Shown: positions 4,966 through 5,067 of the stretch, one piece after another
Layout: every line of letters starts with the position of its first letter
Numbering within the stretch: the first letter of the stretch is position 1
Origin: Actinomycetes bacterium
GTDB lineage: Bacteria; Actinomycetota; CALGFH01
DNA length: 5,067 bases
Assembly (NCBI GenBank): GCA_030152105.1
Contig: JASLIH010000507.1
Coordinates: 1-5,067 of the forward strand
Direction of reading: 5' to 3'
The notes under the pieces: model-generated
Databases searched by the model: none
What the model saw: the letters and a program-made list of their open reading frames with translations, nothing else
What the model was told of the DNA's origin: nothing
Made by a program: the position numbers and the translations under genes

Positions 4966-5067
4966 AAGCTGATCGTCTGCGCGACCCCGATCGGGAACCT
5001 CGAGGACGCCTCGCCCCGGCTGGCCAGGGCGCTGTCCGAGGCCGACCTGGTCGCCTGCGAGGACACC
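4954..5067 (+). CDS. rsmI: 16S rRNA (cytidine1402-2'-O)-methyltransferase RsmI, N-terminal fragment cut by the window edge
   Basis: Only the first 38 codons are present; the reading frame is open to the end of the window. The sequence LIVCATPIGNLEDASPRLA followed by ADLVACEDT is the highly conserved N-terminus of RsmI (YraL family): ATPIGNL is the tetrapyrrole-methylase-like first strand and loop for SAM binding, and the ACEDT strand follows. RsmI methylates the ribose of C1402 in the ribosomal P site, together with RsmH on N4. The start at ATG 4954 gives the usual family N-terminus. No Shine-Dalgarno sequence lies in the 10-nt gap after the potD-like stop, so initiation may depend on coupling with upstream translation. 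The start codon is in a hairpin loop. Confidence 0.93.
   Translation, partial: MKEGKLIVCATPIGNLEDASPRLARALSEADLVACEDT

Noticed and set aside
3630..5066. Long minus-strand reading frame opposite the potD-like gene and rsmI (478 codons)
   Set aside because: It runs through two well-identified plus-strand genes, and its Val/Gly/Asp-rich product is the mirror of GC-biased third positions. No motif is seen.

Overview
The window is very GC-rich, with codon third positions almost all G or C. Its protein families (a QueA-like enzyme with the signatures SAGRPFT and YLWHEFGDV, and a Tat-exported PotD) point to a high-GC actinobacterium (Actinomycetota), probably environmental. The genus cannot be read from this sequence. 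There are no RNA genes, CRISPR arrays, insertion sequences or phage genes. Coding density is high: six genes, one of them cut by the right edge.

Layout. (1) 5-910, minus strand: a ten-helix EamA/DMT-type drug/metabolite exporter. (2) 911-1042: a divergent intergenic region with a small AT-rich island, probably holding promoters for both directions. (3) 1043-2970, plus strand: a classical short-chain dehydrogenase/reductase (SDR) translationally coupled to a QueA-like protein; the QueA ribosome binding site overlaps the SDR stop codon. (4) 2971-3055: a short gap with a plausible sigma-70-type promoter starting inside the end of the queA-like gene. (5) 3056-4943: a single-pass membrane protein with an extracellular carbohydrate-binding-like (CBM4/9-type) beta-sandwich, followed 16 nt later by a Tat-exported polyamine-type (PotD-like) solute-binding protein. 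(6) 4954-end: the first 38 codons of rsmI, encoding the 16S rRNA C1402 2'-O-methyltransferase.

How the genes may work together. The SDR and QueA-like genes form one translational unit; the QueA-like protein belongs to a divergent actinobacterial branch whose link to queuosine is doubtful. The CBM-like and PotD-like genes form a second unit at the cell surface, with no ABC ATPase or permease visible. The rsmI gene starts 10 nt after the potD-like stop and may be read through from it.

The most unusual non-coding signals are two long perfect palindromes, one in each gene of the CBM/PotD pair, sharing the central octamer CCCGCGGG, and hairpins lying at or just inside the starts of the queA-like, potD-like and rsmI genes. 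I see no clear new defence or mobile system. The best candidates for undescribed biology are the SDR/QueA-like pair and the CBM-like/orphan PotD pair.
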